Source of the DNA: Microbacterium sp. VKM Ac-2923 | Lineage (GTDB): Bacteria > Actinomycetota > Actinomycetes > Actinomycetales > Microbacteriaceae | Assembly: GCF_022815605.1 (NCBI RefSeq) | Contig: NZ_JALGRP010000012.1 | Location: 1 to 64,000, forward strand | DNA length: 64,000 bases | Direction of reading: 5' to 3' | Shown here: positions 25,026 through 34,800 of the stretch, piece after piece | Numbering within the stretch: the first letter of the stretch is position 1 | How the letters are laid out: every line of letters starts with the position of its first letter | Made by a program: the position numbers and the translations under genes | The notes under the pieces: model-generated | What the model was told of the DNA's origin: nothing | Database searches by the model: none | What the model saw: the letters and a program-made list of their open reading frames with translations, nothing else

Positions 25026-26074
25026 GCGAGCCGACCACCCCGACCCGTGTGCGCACGGTTCCCACCGAGGCCGGCACGACGCCGGCCTCCCCGTCATCGA
25101 CATCACCGCTGCGGGCCTTCTTCTCCGGTTCCGCCGGCCGCAACATCGGTCTCGTCGTCGCCCTCGTGGTGATGATGATCGTCGGAGCCATCTCCGCTCC
25201 GGGCACCTTCCTCACGGTCGACAACATCTTCGTGATCCTCCGCCAGGCCTCGATCACCGGCGTCGTGGCCATCGCCATGACCCTCGTCATCATCGCCGGC
25301 GGCATCGACCTGTCGGTCGGATCGGTCGTGGGCCTCGCATCCGTCGTCGGCACCCTCGCGGTCGTGCAGGATCTGGCCGATTCGATGCACTGGATCGTCT
25401 TCGTGATCTTCGCGCTCGCCGTGGGCGCTTTCGCGGGCCTGATCAACGGCATCGTCATCGCGTACGGCAACGTCGTGGCGTTCATGGCGACCCTGGCGAT
25501 GCTCGTGGGGGCGCGAGGTCTCGCCGAGATCCTCGCCGAGCGCCGCACCCTCGTCGTCGAGGACCGCAGCTTCATCACCTTCATGAACTCCGACATCCTC
25601 GGCGTGAACATGCTCGTCTGGATCTTCTTGATCGTGGCCGTGCTCGGCTGGGTCCTGCTCAATCGCACCACCTTCGGTCGTCGCACCATCGCCATCGGCG
25701 GCAACCGCGAGGCCGCCCGCCTGGCGGGCATCAACGTCAAGCGTCACGTGATGTGGTTGTACGTGCTCGTGGGCCTCGCCTCCGGCATCGCCGGCGTGAT
25801 GTTCCTCGGACGCACCACCGCGGGCAGCTCCACCAACGGTCAGCTCCTCGAGCTCGACGTCATCGCGGCGGTCGTCGTCGGAGGAACGCTCCTCGTGGGC
25901 GGTCGTGGAACGATCACCGGCACCGTCTTCGGCGTGCTGATCTTCGCGACGCTCACCAACGTCTTCATTCAGAACAATCTGTCGTCCTCGGTCCAGGCGG
26001 TGGCGAAAGGTGTCATCATCGTGGTCGCGGTCCTGCTTCAGCAGCGTTTCTCCCGGCCGCCCGGGCGGGGCTGA
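25022..26074 (+). CDS. Sugar ABC transporter permease (RbsC type)
   Basis: A 350-residue integral membrane protein of the ribose/galactoside permease family. It has about 8-10 hydrophobic segments, the conserved GGIDLSVGSVVGLASV motif after the second membrane region, and a late VVVGGTLLVGGRGTITGTVFG motif. It starts with GTG overlapping the ATPase stop (GTGA) and forms the membrane channel of the importer. A hairpin at 26091 follows. Confidence 0.92.
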   Translation: MSEPTTPTRVRTVPTEAGTTPASPSSTSPLRAFFSGSAGRNIGLVVALVVMMIVGAISAPGTFLTVDNIFVILRQASITGVVAIAMTLVIIAGGIDLSVGSVVGLASVVGTLAVVQDLADSMHWIVFVIFALAVGAFAGLINGIVIAYGNVVAFMATLAMLVGARGLAEILAERRTLVVEDRSFITFMNSDILGVNMLVWIFLIVAVLGWVLLNRTTFGRRTIAIGGNREAARLAGINVKRHVMWLYVLVGLASGIAGVMFLGRTTAGSSTNGQLLELDVIAAVVVGGTLLVGGRGTITGTVFGVLIFATLTNVFIQNNLSSSVQAVAKGVIIVVAVLLQQRFSRPPGRG

Positions 26075-26090
26075 CCCGCCTTCTGCCGTC

Positions 26091-26117
26091 GGCGGCTGCG
26101 TTATGTGCGTAGCCGCC
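26091..26117 (+). terminator. Hairpin after the permease gene
   Basis: GGCGGCTGCG (26091-26100) pairs with CGTAGCCGCC (26108-26117) with one G-T wobble and a seven-base loop, 17 bases after the permease stop. It separates the importer genes from the ROK regulator. Confidence 0.6.
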
Positions 26118-26164
26118 TTCGGCATCTGAATCGAACACATGACAACTAATGGTGTACTGAGGGC

Positions 26165-27355
26165 GTGAAGAGGATGACGACAGATTCCGTGCAGTCGGTC
26201 AACGGTGTGAGCCAGTTGTTCCAGCTGCTGCGAGACGGGGTCCCGCGCACGCGTGCGGAGCTGGCCAAGTCGACGGGGCTGGCGCGCTCCACCGTCGCCG
26301 TGCGCGTCGACGAGCTCATGCGCATGGGTCTCATCACCCCCGTTGCCGACGCCGTCTCGACCGGCGGTCGCCCGCCGTCGCAGTTCGCGATCAACCCGGC
26401 CGCGAAGGTCGTCGTCGCCGTCGACCTCGGCGCCTCGCACGGCACGGTCGCCATCGCCGATCTCACCGGGAAGGTGCTGACGGAGAAGACCGGCGAGATC
26501 GACATCGCCCTCGGTCCGGAGCCGGTGCTCTCCTGGCTCGTCGAGACGGCATCCGTCCTGCTCGCCGAGTCCGGGCGCTCGACCACCGACGTCGCGGCCA
26601 TGGGCATCGGCGTCCCCGGACCTGTCGAGCACTCCACCGGTCAGCCGGTGAATCCCCCGATCATGCCCGGCTGGGACCGCTTCGACATCCCCGGCTGGAT
26701 CTACCGGCACATGCCGGTCCCCGTGCTCGTCGACAACGACGTCAACATCATGGCGCTCGGCGAGCGCAGCGTCGCCTGGCCCGCCGTCGAGCACTTCATG
26801 TTCGTCAAGGTCGCCACAGGTATCGGCACGGGCATCATCTCCGACGGCCGACTGCAGCGCGGAGCCCAGGGCATCGCCGGCGACATCGGTCACGTGCAGG
26901 TCGCGCGTGGCGCCGACATCCCGTGCCAGTGCGGCAACCGTGGATGCCTCGAGGCCCTGGCATCCGGTCCCGCCATCGCCCGGGCGCTGCGCGCACAGGG
27001 CATCGAGGCGCACACCGGCTCCGACGTCGTCGATCTGGTCAAGCGCGGCAACATCGACGCCATCCAGGCCGTCCGCCAGGCGGGCCGCGACATCGGCGAG
27101 GTGCTCACCACGTGCGTGAGCCTGATGAACCCGTCGGTCATCGCCATCGGCGGGTCGATGGCGCGGGTCGGAGAGCACCTGATCGCGGGCGTCCGCGAGG
27201 TCGTCTACACCCGCTCCACGCCGCTGGCCACCGAGTACCTCTCGATCGTGCAGTCCATGGCCGCCGAGAACGCCGCCGTGATCGGCGCGAGCATGCTCGC
27301 CGTCGAGCACGCCCTCGCCCCCGAGTCGCTGAACGCCGCATTCCTGCGGGCCTGA
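26165..27355 (+). CDS. ROK-family transcriptional regulator
   Basis: A 396-residue repressor with an N-terminal winged helix-turn-helix (about 10-75; RTRAELAKSTGLARSTVAVR) and a ROK sugar-kinase-like domain. Ligand and zinc signatures are VDLGASHGTVAIADL, GIGVPGPV, VLVDNDVNIMALGE and the zinc-binding CQCGNRGCLEALASG. It follows the ABC genes in the same direction and most likely represses them in the absence of the sugar. GTG 26165 or ATG 26174 could start it; GAGGG precedes the GTG closely. Confidence 0.9.
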   Translation: MKRMTTDSVQSVNGVSQLFQLLRDGVPRTRAELAKSTGLARSTVAVRVDELMRMGLITPVADAVSTGGRPPSQFAINPAAKVVVAVDLGASHGTVAIADLTGKVLTEKTGEIDIALGPEPVLSWLVETASVLLAESGRSTTDVAAMGIGVPGPVEHSTGQPVNPPIMPGWDRFDIPGWIYRHMPVPVLVDNDVNIMALGERSVAWPAVEHFMFVKVATGIGTGIISDGRLQRGAQGIAGDIGHVQVARGADIPCQCGNRGCLEALASGPAIARALRAQGIEAHTGSDVVDLVKRGNIDAIQAVRQAGRDIGEVLTTCVSLMNPSVIAIGGSMARVGEHLIAGVREVVYTRSTPLATEYLSIVQSMAAENAAVIGASMLAVEHALAPESLNAAFLRA

Positions 27356-27370
27356 CGAGCTCGGCGCGTT

Positions 27371-27526
27371 GCGCGCCTGGCCGTGCGCGACGCCGGGTCG
27401 TTGTGGTGACACGCCGGTTGTCGCGCGCCTGGCCGTGCGCGACGTCGGGTCGTTGTGGTGACACGCCGGTTGTCGCGCGCCTGGCCGTGCGCGACGCCGG
27501 GTCGTTGTGGTGACACGCCGATTCGG
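27371..27526. repeat. Three tandem 52-bp repeats
   Basis: The segment beginning GCGCGCCTGGCCGTGCGCGA starts at 27371, 27423 and 27475, giving a 52-bp period with near-identical copies that include GTCGTTGTGGTGACACGCC. It lies directly after the ROK gene in the 694-bp gap between convergent genes. There are no unique spacers between repeats. Confidence 0.88.
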
Positions 27527-27693
27527 GATGCCGCCGGCCCGGCGTGTCGCGAATCGCCCCGCCGTCGTGCACCGCCCGCCGGTGTGCCCGCCGTCGTGCG
27601 CTTCGACGCTCGGGACAGGGGCTCGCGGCCGCTCGTGGGGGCAGAACTCCTGCGGATCGGGCATGGCTCGCCGCTCCGGGATGGGTCCCACGA

Positions 27694-27783
27694 CATAACG
27701 CAGGAATCGTGCGCGGGGCGGCGTGGTCTGCCGCGGATTCGTGCGGTGGGACGGCCGCTCGGCCGGGGTGTTCCTGCGTTGTG
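27694..27783. repeat. REP-like inverted-repeat element, family A copy 3 (90 bp)
   Basis: CATAACGCAGGA (27694-27705) faces TCCTGCGTTGTG (27772-27783). The surrounding region, including an upstream CTCCTGC..ATCGGGC segment near 27650, is repeated about 180 bases downstream. Confidence 0.8.
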
Positions 27784-27866
27784 TCCGGGCGGGGGCTCGC
27801 CGCCGTTCGGTGGGCACGGCTCCTGCAGATCGGGCGTGGGATGCCGGTCCGGGGTGCGTCCCGCGA

Positions 27867-27945
27867 CATGACGCAGGAGTTGTGTGCGGCAGGGCAGCCA
27901 GAACGCGTGTACGCGCCGCGTCCGCGACAGATCTCCTGCGTTGTG
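27867..27945. repeat. REP-like inverted-repeat element, family A copy 4 (79 bp)
   Basis: CATGACGCAGGA (27867-27878) faces TCCTGCGTTGTG (27934-27945) and is followed by TCCGGGCG as in copy 3. No gene was seen in the rest of 27527-28006. Confidence 0.8.
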
Positions 27946-28006
27946 TCCGGGCGCGAACCGCCGCGCGAAACGCCCGTCGTGCCGGAGCACGACGAGCGGC
28001 GTAGAT

Positions 28007-28045
28007 CGCTCGCGGCGCGGAGTGTCCCTCTCCGCGCCGCGAGCG
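28007..28045 (-). terminator. Strong hairpin after the WxL-interacting protein gene
   Basis: CGCTCGCGGCGCGGAG (28007-28022) pairs perfectly with CTCCGCGCCGCGAGCG (28030-28045), 16 bp with a seven-base loop, five bases after the minus-strand stop codon. Confidence 0.75.
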
Positions 28046-28049
28046 GGCT

Positions 28050-29321
28050 TCAGGGCGAGCGGAGTGCGGCCCGCTCGGTGTCGACGGCGTCCGCCGACGG
28101 ATCCGCGACGGCCGCCGCCCCGGCGGGCACAGGCTCGCGCTCAGTACCGACGGCAGACGACTCCGCCCGCGCCGCGGCCACCGCGGCGGCGAGCTCGCGG
28201 GCGTGGGCGGCCTTCCGGCGGCGTGCGGCGAGGATGCGCCAGGCGACGAACAGCGCGAGCACGAGGAGGATAGCCAACGCCGTCCACGGCACCGCGGCCG
28301 TGGAAGCCGATGCCTCCGACATAAGCGGGTCCAGAGCCGAGGGCTCGGCGCCGGCCAGCGTGCGCGAGACCACCTGCGAGGTCGCCGTCACATCGGCCGA
28401 CAGCAGGAGCAGGGGCACCACTCCCGCGACCTCGACGGTCCGCTGCAGGGTGCTCCCCGGCAGCAGCTCGGGGGCGTCATCGGCGGCGGATACGCGTGCC
28501 CATCCGAACGGGCCGCCCAGGGCGACCTCGACGTTCGGATCCAGGCGGGTGTTCCCGGTGTTGGTGAGGGAGTACGTGACGGTCGCCGAGCCCGACTCGA
28601 CCGGGTTGGCGGTGCCGTGGTAGTCGACGACGACGTCGCCCACGGTCAGGGACGGCGCAAGGTCGCCCTGCACGCGCAGGTGCACGCGAGAGCCGAGGCG
28701 TCGCTCGGTGATGGTGCCGTTGTCGGCGGTGACGCGCATGGATGCCACGACGCCCGCGGCGTAATCACCCGGAGAGGCGTCGGCGGGCACGGTGACGGTG
28801 AAGGGGACCTCGGCGCTCGCGCCGCTGTCGAGGGTGAGCTCGGGGGACTCGATCGAGACCCAGCTGCCGAGATCGGTGGATGCCACGCCGCCAGCCAGGA
28901 TGTCGAGGGAACCGTCCTCGGTGAGGAAGCCGTCTGCGGCGTACACCGAGAGCGTGATCGGCTGGGGGCTGCGGTTCGCGACGTAGAGCGCGTCACCGAC
29001 CGTTCCCCCGGGTGCCAGGTCGTAGGCGTAGTTCGGCCGGTCGCGCCCTTGCGCGGTGTCGGCGGGTTTGACGCTCCACGTCACCGCGGTGTCGGCGGAC
29101 GGAGCGGCACCCGCGGCGGAAGCGGCTGTGAAGGCGGCGAAGTCGGCGGTCGTGGCGGCGGCGGCAAAGCCGTGGGTCGACGCGGCGGCGGAGGGAGCGG
29201 CGCCCGAGACGACCGACGGAGCCGCCGCCGCAGATGCGGCGACGGGCGTTCCCAGCAGAAGGGCCGAGGCCGCGAGAAGGGAGAGGAGAAGACGGACGGG
29301 GGAGTTTTTCGCCTGGGACAT
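28050..29321 (-). CDS. WxL protein-binding (DUF916-type) exported membrane protein
   Basis: A 423-residue surface protein. An N-terminal signal peptide (LLLSLLAASALLLGTPVAASA) is followed by an Ala-rich linker and beta-sandwich sequence with AYDLAPGGTVGDALYVANRS, then VPFTVTVPADASPGDYAAGVV, as in the WxL-interacting protein (DUF916) family. A single C-terminal membrane segment (WTALAILLVLALFVAW) and a positive tail anchor it. It should present or bind WxL proteins at the cell surface. ATG 29321 was chosen because the signal peptide follows directly; the frame is open to 29411. It lies downstream of the WxL-like gene. Confidence 0.78.
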   Translation of the reverse strand: MSQAKNSPVRLLLSLLAASALLLGTPVAASAAAAPSVVSGAAPSAAASTHGFAAAATTADFAAFTAASAAGAAPSADTAVTWSVKPADTAQGRDRPNYAYDLAPGGTVGDALYVANRSPQPITLSVYAADGFLTEDGSLDILAGGVASTDLGSWVSIESPELTLDSGASAEVPFTVTVPADASPGDYAAGVVASMRVTADNGTITERRLGSRVHLRVQGDLAPSLTVGDVVVDYHGTANPVESGSATVTYSLTNTGNTRLDPNVEVALGGPFGWARVSAADDAPELLPGSTLQRTVEVAGVVPLLLLSADVTATSQVVSRTLAGAEPSALDPLMSEASASTAAVPWTALAILLVLALFVAWRILAARRRKAAHARELAAAVAAARAESSAVGTEREPVPAGAAAVADPSADAVDTERAALRSP

Positions 29322-29390
29322 GGGCGTGGCTTTCGGTGGGAGGGCGGTCCGCCGGGCCGCGCCGGGAGACGGCGCGATCGCAGCGAGAGG

Positions 29391-29433
29391 GTGCGTCGGG
29401 GCCGCGCTCAAGAGGAACGCAACCCCGACGCAC
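29391..29433 (-). terminator. Hairpin between the two WxL genes
   Basis: GTGCGTCGGGG (29391-29401) pairs with CCCCGACGCAC (29423-29433), 11 bp, six bases after the stop of the WxL-like gene. It may limit read-through into the interacting-protein gene. Confidence 0.6.
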
Positions 29434-29439
29434 AGGGGA

Positions 29440-30711
29440 TCAGCTGAGGGCGGTCAGCGTCACGGTTGCGGTGTAGGTGCCGCGGGGGGTCTCGAGCGGG
29501 AGCTTGAGATCGAGGTCGGCGCCCACGAGCGAGCTGCCGCGTGCGTGGCCCTCGTTCGCCGAGGCGAGCGTGCGAGCGACCGACAGGCCCTCGCCCTCGT
29601 CGAAGCCCGAGGGAACGGGTGCACCGGCGACGGCGTCACCGCCGTTCTCGAGCACTTCGGGCGTCCAGCCGAGGTACTTGCTCGACACCTGCTCGCCACC
29701 GGCAGCGAAGTCCGACACCTGGGCGGTCAGCGACCACCCGGGGTTGCCGGCGCGGGTGTCCTGGATGCGGATCGGGATGATCTCGCCCTCGGCGTGGAAG
29801 TGGTCGAGCTCCTGCTCGGCCACCCCGAGGTCGACGAGGCGCGACGTGCCCTCGATCGACCACGTCAGCTCGCCTGAACCCTGCGCGGGCACGGTCACGG
29901 CGATGGACTGGTCACCGGCGGGGGGCGCGGTGGGCGCCTCGCCGGTGTAGTCGCCCGTGGTCGAGCCGGCGCGTACGCCCGCGCCGAACGCGGCGGCGGG
30001 GGTGTTCCCGTCGAGCGCCACGGCGCCGTACACGGTGGTGTTCGCCACGCGCAGGTTGGCCGAGTTGCCCGTCAGCGACAGGCCGCCGCCGATCGAGTTG
30101 GCGAACGCGTCGCTGCCGCCGTCGGTGGTGGCGCCGATCAGCACGTCGCGCGAGCTGCCGCTCACGGTGACGTCGCCCTGGACGACCGCGCCCGTCATCG
30201 ACACGCCCCAGTTGGAGCGGTCGATCGACACGTCGCCGCCGACCGAGCTGCGCACGAGGTCGACGTAGTTCGCCTGCTGCGTGAGCAGCGAGCCCGTGAT
30301 CGCGCTGTCGACGATCTCGACATCGATGCCGCCGGCTTCCACGGATCCGCCGACGCGCAGGTCGTTGACGTAGAGGAAGCCCACTGTGGTGTCGGCCGAG
30401 TAGGCGCTGATGTCTCCCTCGACGCTGGTGCCGTCGAGCGAGACGCCGTAGGCGTCGGTGGCGATGACGTCTCCCGTGACGGTGACGGATGTGGCATCCA
30501 GCCATCCGCCTTCCTCCACGACGATGTCGCCCTCGACGGTCGCGCCGCCCAGCACGCAGTCGGCGCCGCTGGGGACGAGCAGATTGCCCGAGACGGTCTG
30601 GCTGCCCAGGTCGTCGGTGCAGGTGAGGTCGGCCGCGTACGCGGGGACGGCGACGACGCTGCCCCCGATGACGAGGAGGCCGACGGTGGTGAGTTTGGTG
30701 ATCTTGTTCAT
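29440..30711 (-). CDS. WxL-domain-like surface protein with beta-helix repeats
   Basis: A 423-residue secreted protein. The signal peptide ends near VPAYA. Residues about 30-270 show regularly spaced Val/Gly/Asp repeats (GDVIATDAYGVSLDGTSVEGD and the like), suggesting a polymer-forming beta-helix. The C-terminal about 150 residues resemble a WxL domain: PGWSLTAQVSDF holds the W-x-L motif, and YLGWTPEVLENGGDAV is the second motif, with WTP in place of WxL. Such domains bind the cell wall in Firmicutes and pair with DUF916 proteins, one of which is encoded just downstream. The start at 30711 follows GAGGAAG. It is only 17 bases from the upstream Tat-exported enzyme gene, so the two are probably cotranscribed. 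Confidence 0.72.
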   Translation of the reverse strand: MNKITKLTTVGLLVIGGSVVAVPAYAADLTCTDDLGSQTVSGNLLVPSGADCVLGGATVEGDIVVEEGGWLDATSVTVTGDVIATDAYGVSLDGTSVEGDISAYSADTTVGFLYVNDLRVGGSVEAGGIDVEIVDSAITGSLLTQQANYVDLVRSSVGGDVSIDRSNWGVSMTGAVVQGDVTVSGSSRDVLIGATTDGGSDAFANSIGGGLSLTGNSANLRVANTTVYGAVALDGNTPAAAFGAGVRAGSTTGDYTGEAPTAPPAGDQSIAVTVPAQGSGELTWSIEGTSRLVDLGVAEQELDHFHAEGEIIPIRIQDTRAGNPGWSLTAQVSDFAAGGEQVSSKYLGWTPEVLENGGDAVAGAPVPSGFDEGEGLSVARTLASANEGHARGSSLVGADLDLKLPLETPRGTYTATVTLTALS

Positions 30712-30728
30712 GTGATCTTCCTCGTCGC

Positions 30729-31757
30729 TCAGCCGCGCAGGGCTGCGATGTTGTCGTAGCTGCGGTCGGCGTTCGCCAGCGAGTTGCCGGGGTTGACCGG
30801 CACCGTGGAGGCGTTGTCCTGCTCGAACATGCCGAACCGCTGGCCGCGGTCGCGCAGCTGTGAGAGGAACGCCGTGTAGTCGATGTTCCCGGCGCCGAAC
30901 TCGACGATGTCGTAGCCGTTGGGGCTGTTCGGGTTCAGCTTTCCGTCCTTGAGGTGCAGGATCGGGAAGCGTCGCGGATCGCGCTTGATGTAGTCGATCG
31001 GCTCGAAGCCGGGGTAGAGGTGCTTTCCGACGTGCGCCCAGTAGACGTCCATCTCGAAGAACACCGTCTCGGGGTTCAGGTGCTGCCAGTACAGGTCGTA
31101 GACGCGCTCCTGGGTGTCGGTGGTGTAGCCCCACTCCTGGGCGTGGTTGTGGAGGTAGAGCTTGATGCCCGCGGCGCGTCCCTTGTCGCCCATCTGGTTC
31201 CACGTGCCGATCGCCTGCATCCAGGCGTCCTTGGCGATGGGTCCGCCGTAGCCGCCGGCGATGGGCCCGCCCTGGCCGAGGTGCGGCATCCCGAGGACGT
31301 TCGCGATCTCGAGCTGCTGGTCGATGTTGTTCGAGTTGAGGTTGACGTGGGCGCCGGTCGCGCGCAGGCCATTGTCGTCGAGCAGCTGACGGATCTGCTG
31401 CGGGGTGATCGCGCCGACCTGGCCCTGCGTGTATCCGGCGAACTCGATCTCCGAGTAGCCGATGTTCGCGAGCTCTTCGAATACCGCGCGGAAGCCCAGC
31501 GAGCTGACCTTGTCGCGGACGGTGAACAGCTGGATGCCGATGCGGTTGACCGGCACGAGACGCTTGCCGGCGCTGACCGGGGGAGCGGCTGCCGCGGCGC
31601 GGGCGCCGAAGGCGGTGGACGCGGAGGCCGCGGTGGGCATGGCGGCGGCGCCGATGCCGACGGCGACGGATGACGCCGCCAGGGCCTTGAGCAGCGTGCG
31701 CCGGCTCATGGGCCGATCCGGCACCGTGGGGTGCGCGTGGTCGTGGTGGTGACTCAT
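30729..31757 (-). CDS. Tat-exported sugar phosphate isomerase/epimerase-like TIM barrel
   Basis: A 342-residue enzyme with a twin-arginine signal, MSRRTLLKALAASSVAVG, after a His-rich N-terminus and an Ala-rich region that suggests cleavage near ASASTA. The mature part is a xylose-isomerase-like TIM barrel (RIGIQLFTVRD; IGYSEIEFAGYTQG; YLHNHAQEW; FEMDVYWAHVGKH; HLKDGK). Being extracytoplasmic, it cannot act on a cytoplasmic sugar phosphate; elimination or isomerisation of an oxidised (3-keto) glycoside is a better guess. A strong site, AAGGAGAGTC, precedes ATG 31757. It follows the sugar dehydrogenase gene. Confidence 0.85.
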   Translation of the reverse strand: MSHHHDHAHPTVPDRPMSRRTLLKALAASSVAVGIGAAAMPTAASASTAFGARAAAAAPPVSAGKRLVPVNRIGIQLFTVRDKVSSLGFRAVFEELANIGYSEIEFAGYTQGQVGAITPQQIRQLLDDNGLRATGAHVNLNSNNIDQQLEIANVLGMPHLGQGGPIAGGYGGPIAKDAWMQAIGTWNQMGDKGRAAGIKLYLHNHAQEWGYTTDTQERVYDLYWQHLNPETVFFEMDVYWAHVGKHLYPGFEPIDYIKRDPRRFPILHLKDGKLNPNSPNGYDIVEFGAGNIDYTAFLSQLRDRGQRFGMFEQDNASTVPVNPGNSLANADRSYDNIAALRG

Positions 31758-31808
31758 GACTCTCCTTCGAGGTGGGTCCGCCCCGTTGCCGGGGACGGTG
31801 GAGGGGGT

Positions 31809-31839
31809 GGTGGGGGCCGCGCGGCGCGCGACCCCCACC
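31809..31839 (-). terminator. Hairpin after the sugar dehydrogenase gene
   Basis: GGTGGGGG (31809-31816) pairs with CCCCCACC (31832-31839), seven bases after the minus-strand stop and before the Tat-exported TIM-barrel gene. Confidence 0.5.
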
Positions 31840-31845
31840 GGGGTA

Positions 31846-34800
31846 CTACTTCTGGACGGTCAGGCTGGTGCTGCCGCTGCTCTTCGCGATGCCCGTCGAC
31901 CCGGTATAGGTGGCCTGCACCTGGTAGGCACCCACCGTGCTGAGCTTGGGCAGCGTCACCTGGACGGTGCCGTCTGCGCCGAGCGTTCCGGTGAGGGTGG
32001 CGACGACCGCGTTGTTGCGGCGGAGGGTCACCGTGGCATCCCCGGTCGGGACGATGCCCGTCGACGAGACCACCTGGACCGTGGCGACGGCCGCCACGGC
32101 GGGCTTGACCGGCGTGGGCGAGACGGCGACCGTGGTCGTCGAGCGCGCTTGCGACACGGTGAGGCGGGCGATACCGGCCGAGCTCTTGAAGGTCTCGTCG
32201 GCGCCGTAGGTGGCACGCAGGGTGTGCGTTCCGACCGGCAGGTCGGCGGGCAGGGCGATGACGGCGTTGCCGTCGGCATCCAGCGTTCCGCGGGCGATCT
32301 CGTTCTCGCCGACCGTCAGCACGACCTCGCCCGTGGGTGCGCCGCCCTCGCCGCGCACCGCCACCGTCACGTCGCCGGGGGCGCCGTAGGTGACGCGCGG
32401 GGAGGCGAGCGTGACCATCGTCCGCGTGTCGACCGTCGGCTCGTTGGGAGCGTCGAGATCGATCATGAACGACACCGAGCCCAGCTCCGACACGTTGCCG
32501 CCGGTGTCGGTGGCGCGGTAGCGGATGTCGTAGGTGCCCTTCTGGTCGAAGGTCACGCCGTACTGCTGGTTGGCGGCGAGGTTCGTCCAGGTGGCGCCGT
32601 TGTCGCGCGAGTACTGGACGCTGGCGAGGGTGCCGTTGTCGGCGGCCTGCACCGAGAAGCGGACCGGCTCGTTGAACACGCCGCCGACACCCGTCGGGGT
32701 GGCGGGGGCCAGGGTGTGCGCGACCGTGGGAGGTGTGACGTCGCCCACGCCGTCGCCGACCATGGTCAGCGAGTCGACGGCCAGTTCGTCGGCCGAGGTG
32801 ACGTAGAGCGCGCCGGTGCCCTCGGGGGCGTCGAACGCGACCTGCACGTCCTTCCAGCCGTTGCCGCCGGGGATCTTCGCCGTGGCGAAGGGAGCGGCGT
32901 CGGCGGCGCCCCAGCGCAGCTGGACCTCGCCCGCGCCGGTGGCCCGCACGATCGCCCCGTCGATACCGGCGAAGTTCACCGGGTCGTAGGCGAGGAAGTC
33001 GCCCTGACCGAGTCCGCGGATGGCGTTGCCGCCCGAGGCGTCGGTGTCGGCGTAGGTGGCGACACCCTGACGGCGGATGGCGTGCTCGGCCTGCTGCAGC
33101 TTCGGGTTCAGGCGAACGGTCGCCTCACCCGTGGCGGCCGGGAGACCGTTGGCGCCGCGGTCGGCGTAGGTCACCACGACCGCGCCGTAGAGCAGGGCAC
33201 CGGGGCCGTGCTCGGGCGAGTTCGGGTCGGTGCGGAAGACGCCGGTGCAGCCGGTCCCCGAGACCTCGGGGTGAGCGTGCTCGTCGTGGCCGAGACCGTA
33301 GGTCCAGGTCACGCGGGCGCAGTCGGTGGCGGTCCCGTCTTCGGCATCCGAGGTCGTCACCTTGAACGGGATGGCCTGGCCCCAGTCGAAGAACGCGCCG
33401 TTACCGGGGAACTCCACCGTGACCTCGGGTGCCTGGTTGCCCACCGAGATGGTGCGCGAGGTCAGGCCGAAGCGTCCGCCCGCGTCGGTCACCCGCAGGC
33501 GCGCGGTGTAATTGCCGAGCTCCGTGTAGGTGTGCGAGGCGGTGACGCCGGTGGCGTCGAAGGTGCCGTTGCCGTCGAAGTCCCATTCGTAGGTGATCGC
33601 GTCACCGTCGGGATCGGTCGAGCCGGTCGCGTCGAACTGCACCGTCAGGGGAGCCTGCGATGACGACGTCGGCGTGGCCGTGAAGCGGGCCTGGGGCGAC
33701 TTGTTACCGGCGACGTAGTCGATGCGGTAGAGCCCGGCATCCGGGTTCGCGCGGAAGAAGCCGTCACCGTAGTCGAGCACGTACATCGAGCCGTCGGGCC
33801 CGATCTCCATGTCCATGGGGTTGTCGTGCGTCGGCTGACCGAGCGTGCTCAGTGCGGCGTTCGGCAGGAAGTCCTCGATGTCGGTTACCTCGAAGGCCTC
33901 CCAGTCGAGCGCGAAGGCGGCGATGTAGTCCTGTGAGAACTCACCCATGAAGGCCTTGCCGTCCCAGTGGCGGGGGAGCTTCGTGGTCGAGGGGTTGGCT
34001 TCGTCGTAGTGGTAGACGGGTCCGCCCATCGGACCCTGGCCGCTGCCGGCACCGAAGTTCACCAGCTCGTCCCACGGCTGGTCGCCGGGGTTGTCGCCGT
34101 ACCAGAGGGTCGCGGGCTGCGCGGGCGGCAGGTCGGTGAGACCGGTGTTCCAGCGCGACTCGTTCTTGAGGTTCTGCGGGTCGAAGAACGCGCCCGGCGT
34201 CGCCGTGGCGAAGTCCCAGTCGTTGTACGCCTGGTTGTCGGCGTGCACGTAGGGCCAGCCGGCGTTCTGCGGCTCGTCGAGGCTGATGGCGTTCCACTCC
34301 ACCAGGCCCATCGGGCCGCGGCCCGCGGTCTGGGCGACGGCCTTCGTCGCGTCGGGGCCGTAGTCACCCCACGACAGAGAGTTGGTCTCGATGTCGACTT
34401 CGATGCGGAACGGGTTGCGCACGCCCATCACGAAGATCTCCGGGCGGGTGAGGTCGGTTCCGGGGGCGAACAGGTTGCCCTCGGGGATCGTGTACGTGCC
34501 GTCGTCCTCGACGTGGATGCGCAGGATCTTGCCGCGCAGGTCGTTGGTGTTGCCGGCGCCGCGGCGCGAGTCGAAGCCGGGGTTGAACCCGGGGGCGTCG
34601 TTGTTGGGGGCGAAGCCGTTGGCACCCGGAGTGGATGCCGGGGTGTTGTCACCCGTGCTCAGGTAGAGGTTGCCGTCGGCGTCGAACCCGATGTCGGCGC
34701 CCACGTGGCAGCACTGCCCGCGCTGGACCTCGACGTCGAGGATGGTCTGCTCGGTGGACAGGTCGAGCTGGTCGCCGGTCCACTGGAAGCGCGCGAGGCG

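Noticed and set aside
25103..27817. A 904-codon minus-strand open frame opposite the permease and ROK genes
   Set aside because: It spans two real genes, a terminator and a repeat region, and its sequence is shadow-like.
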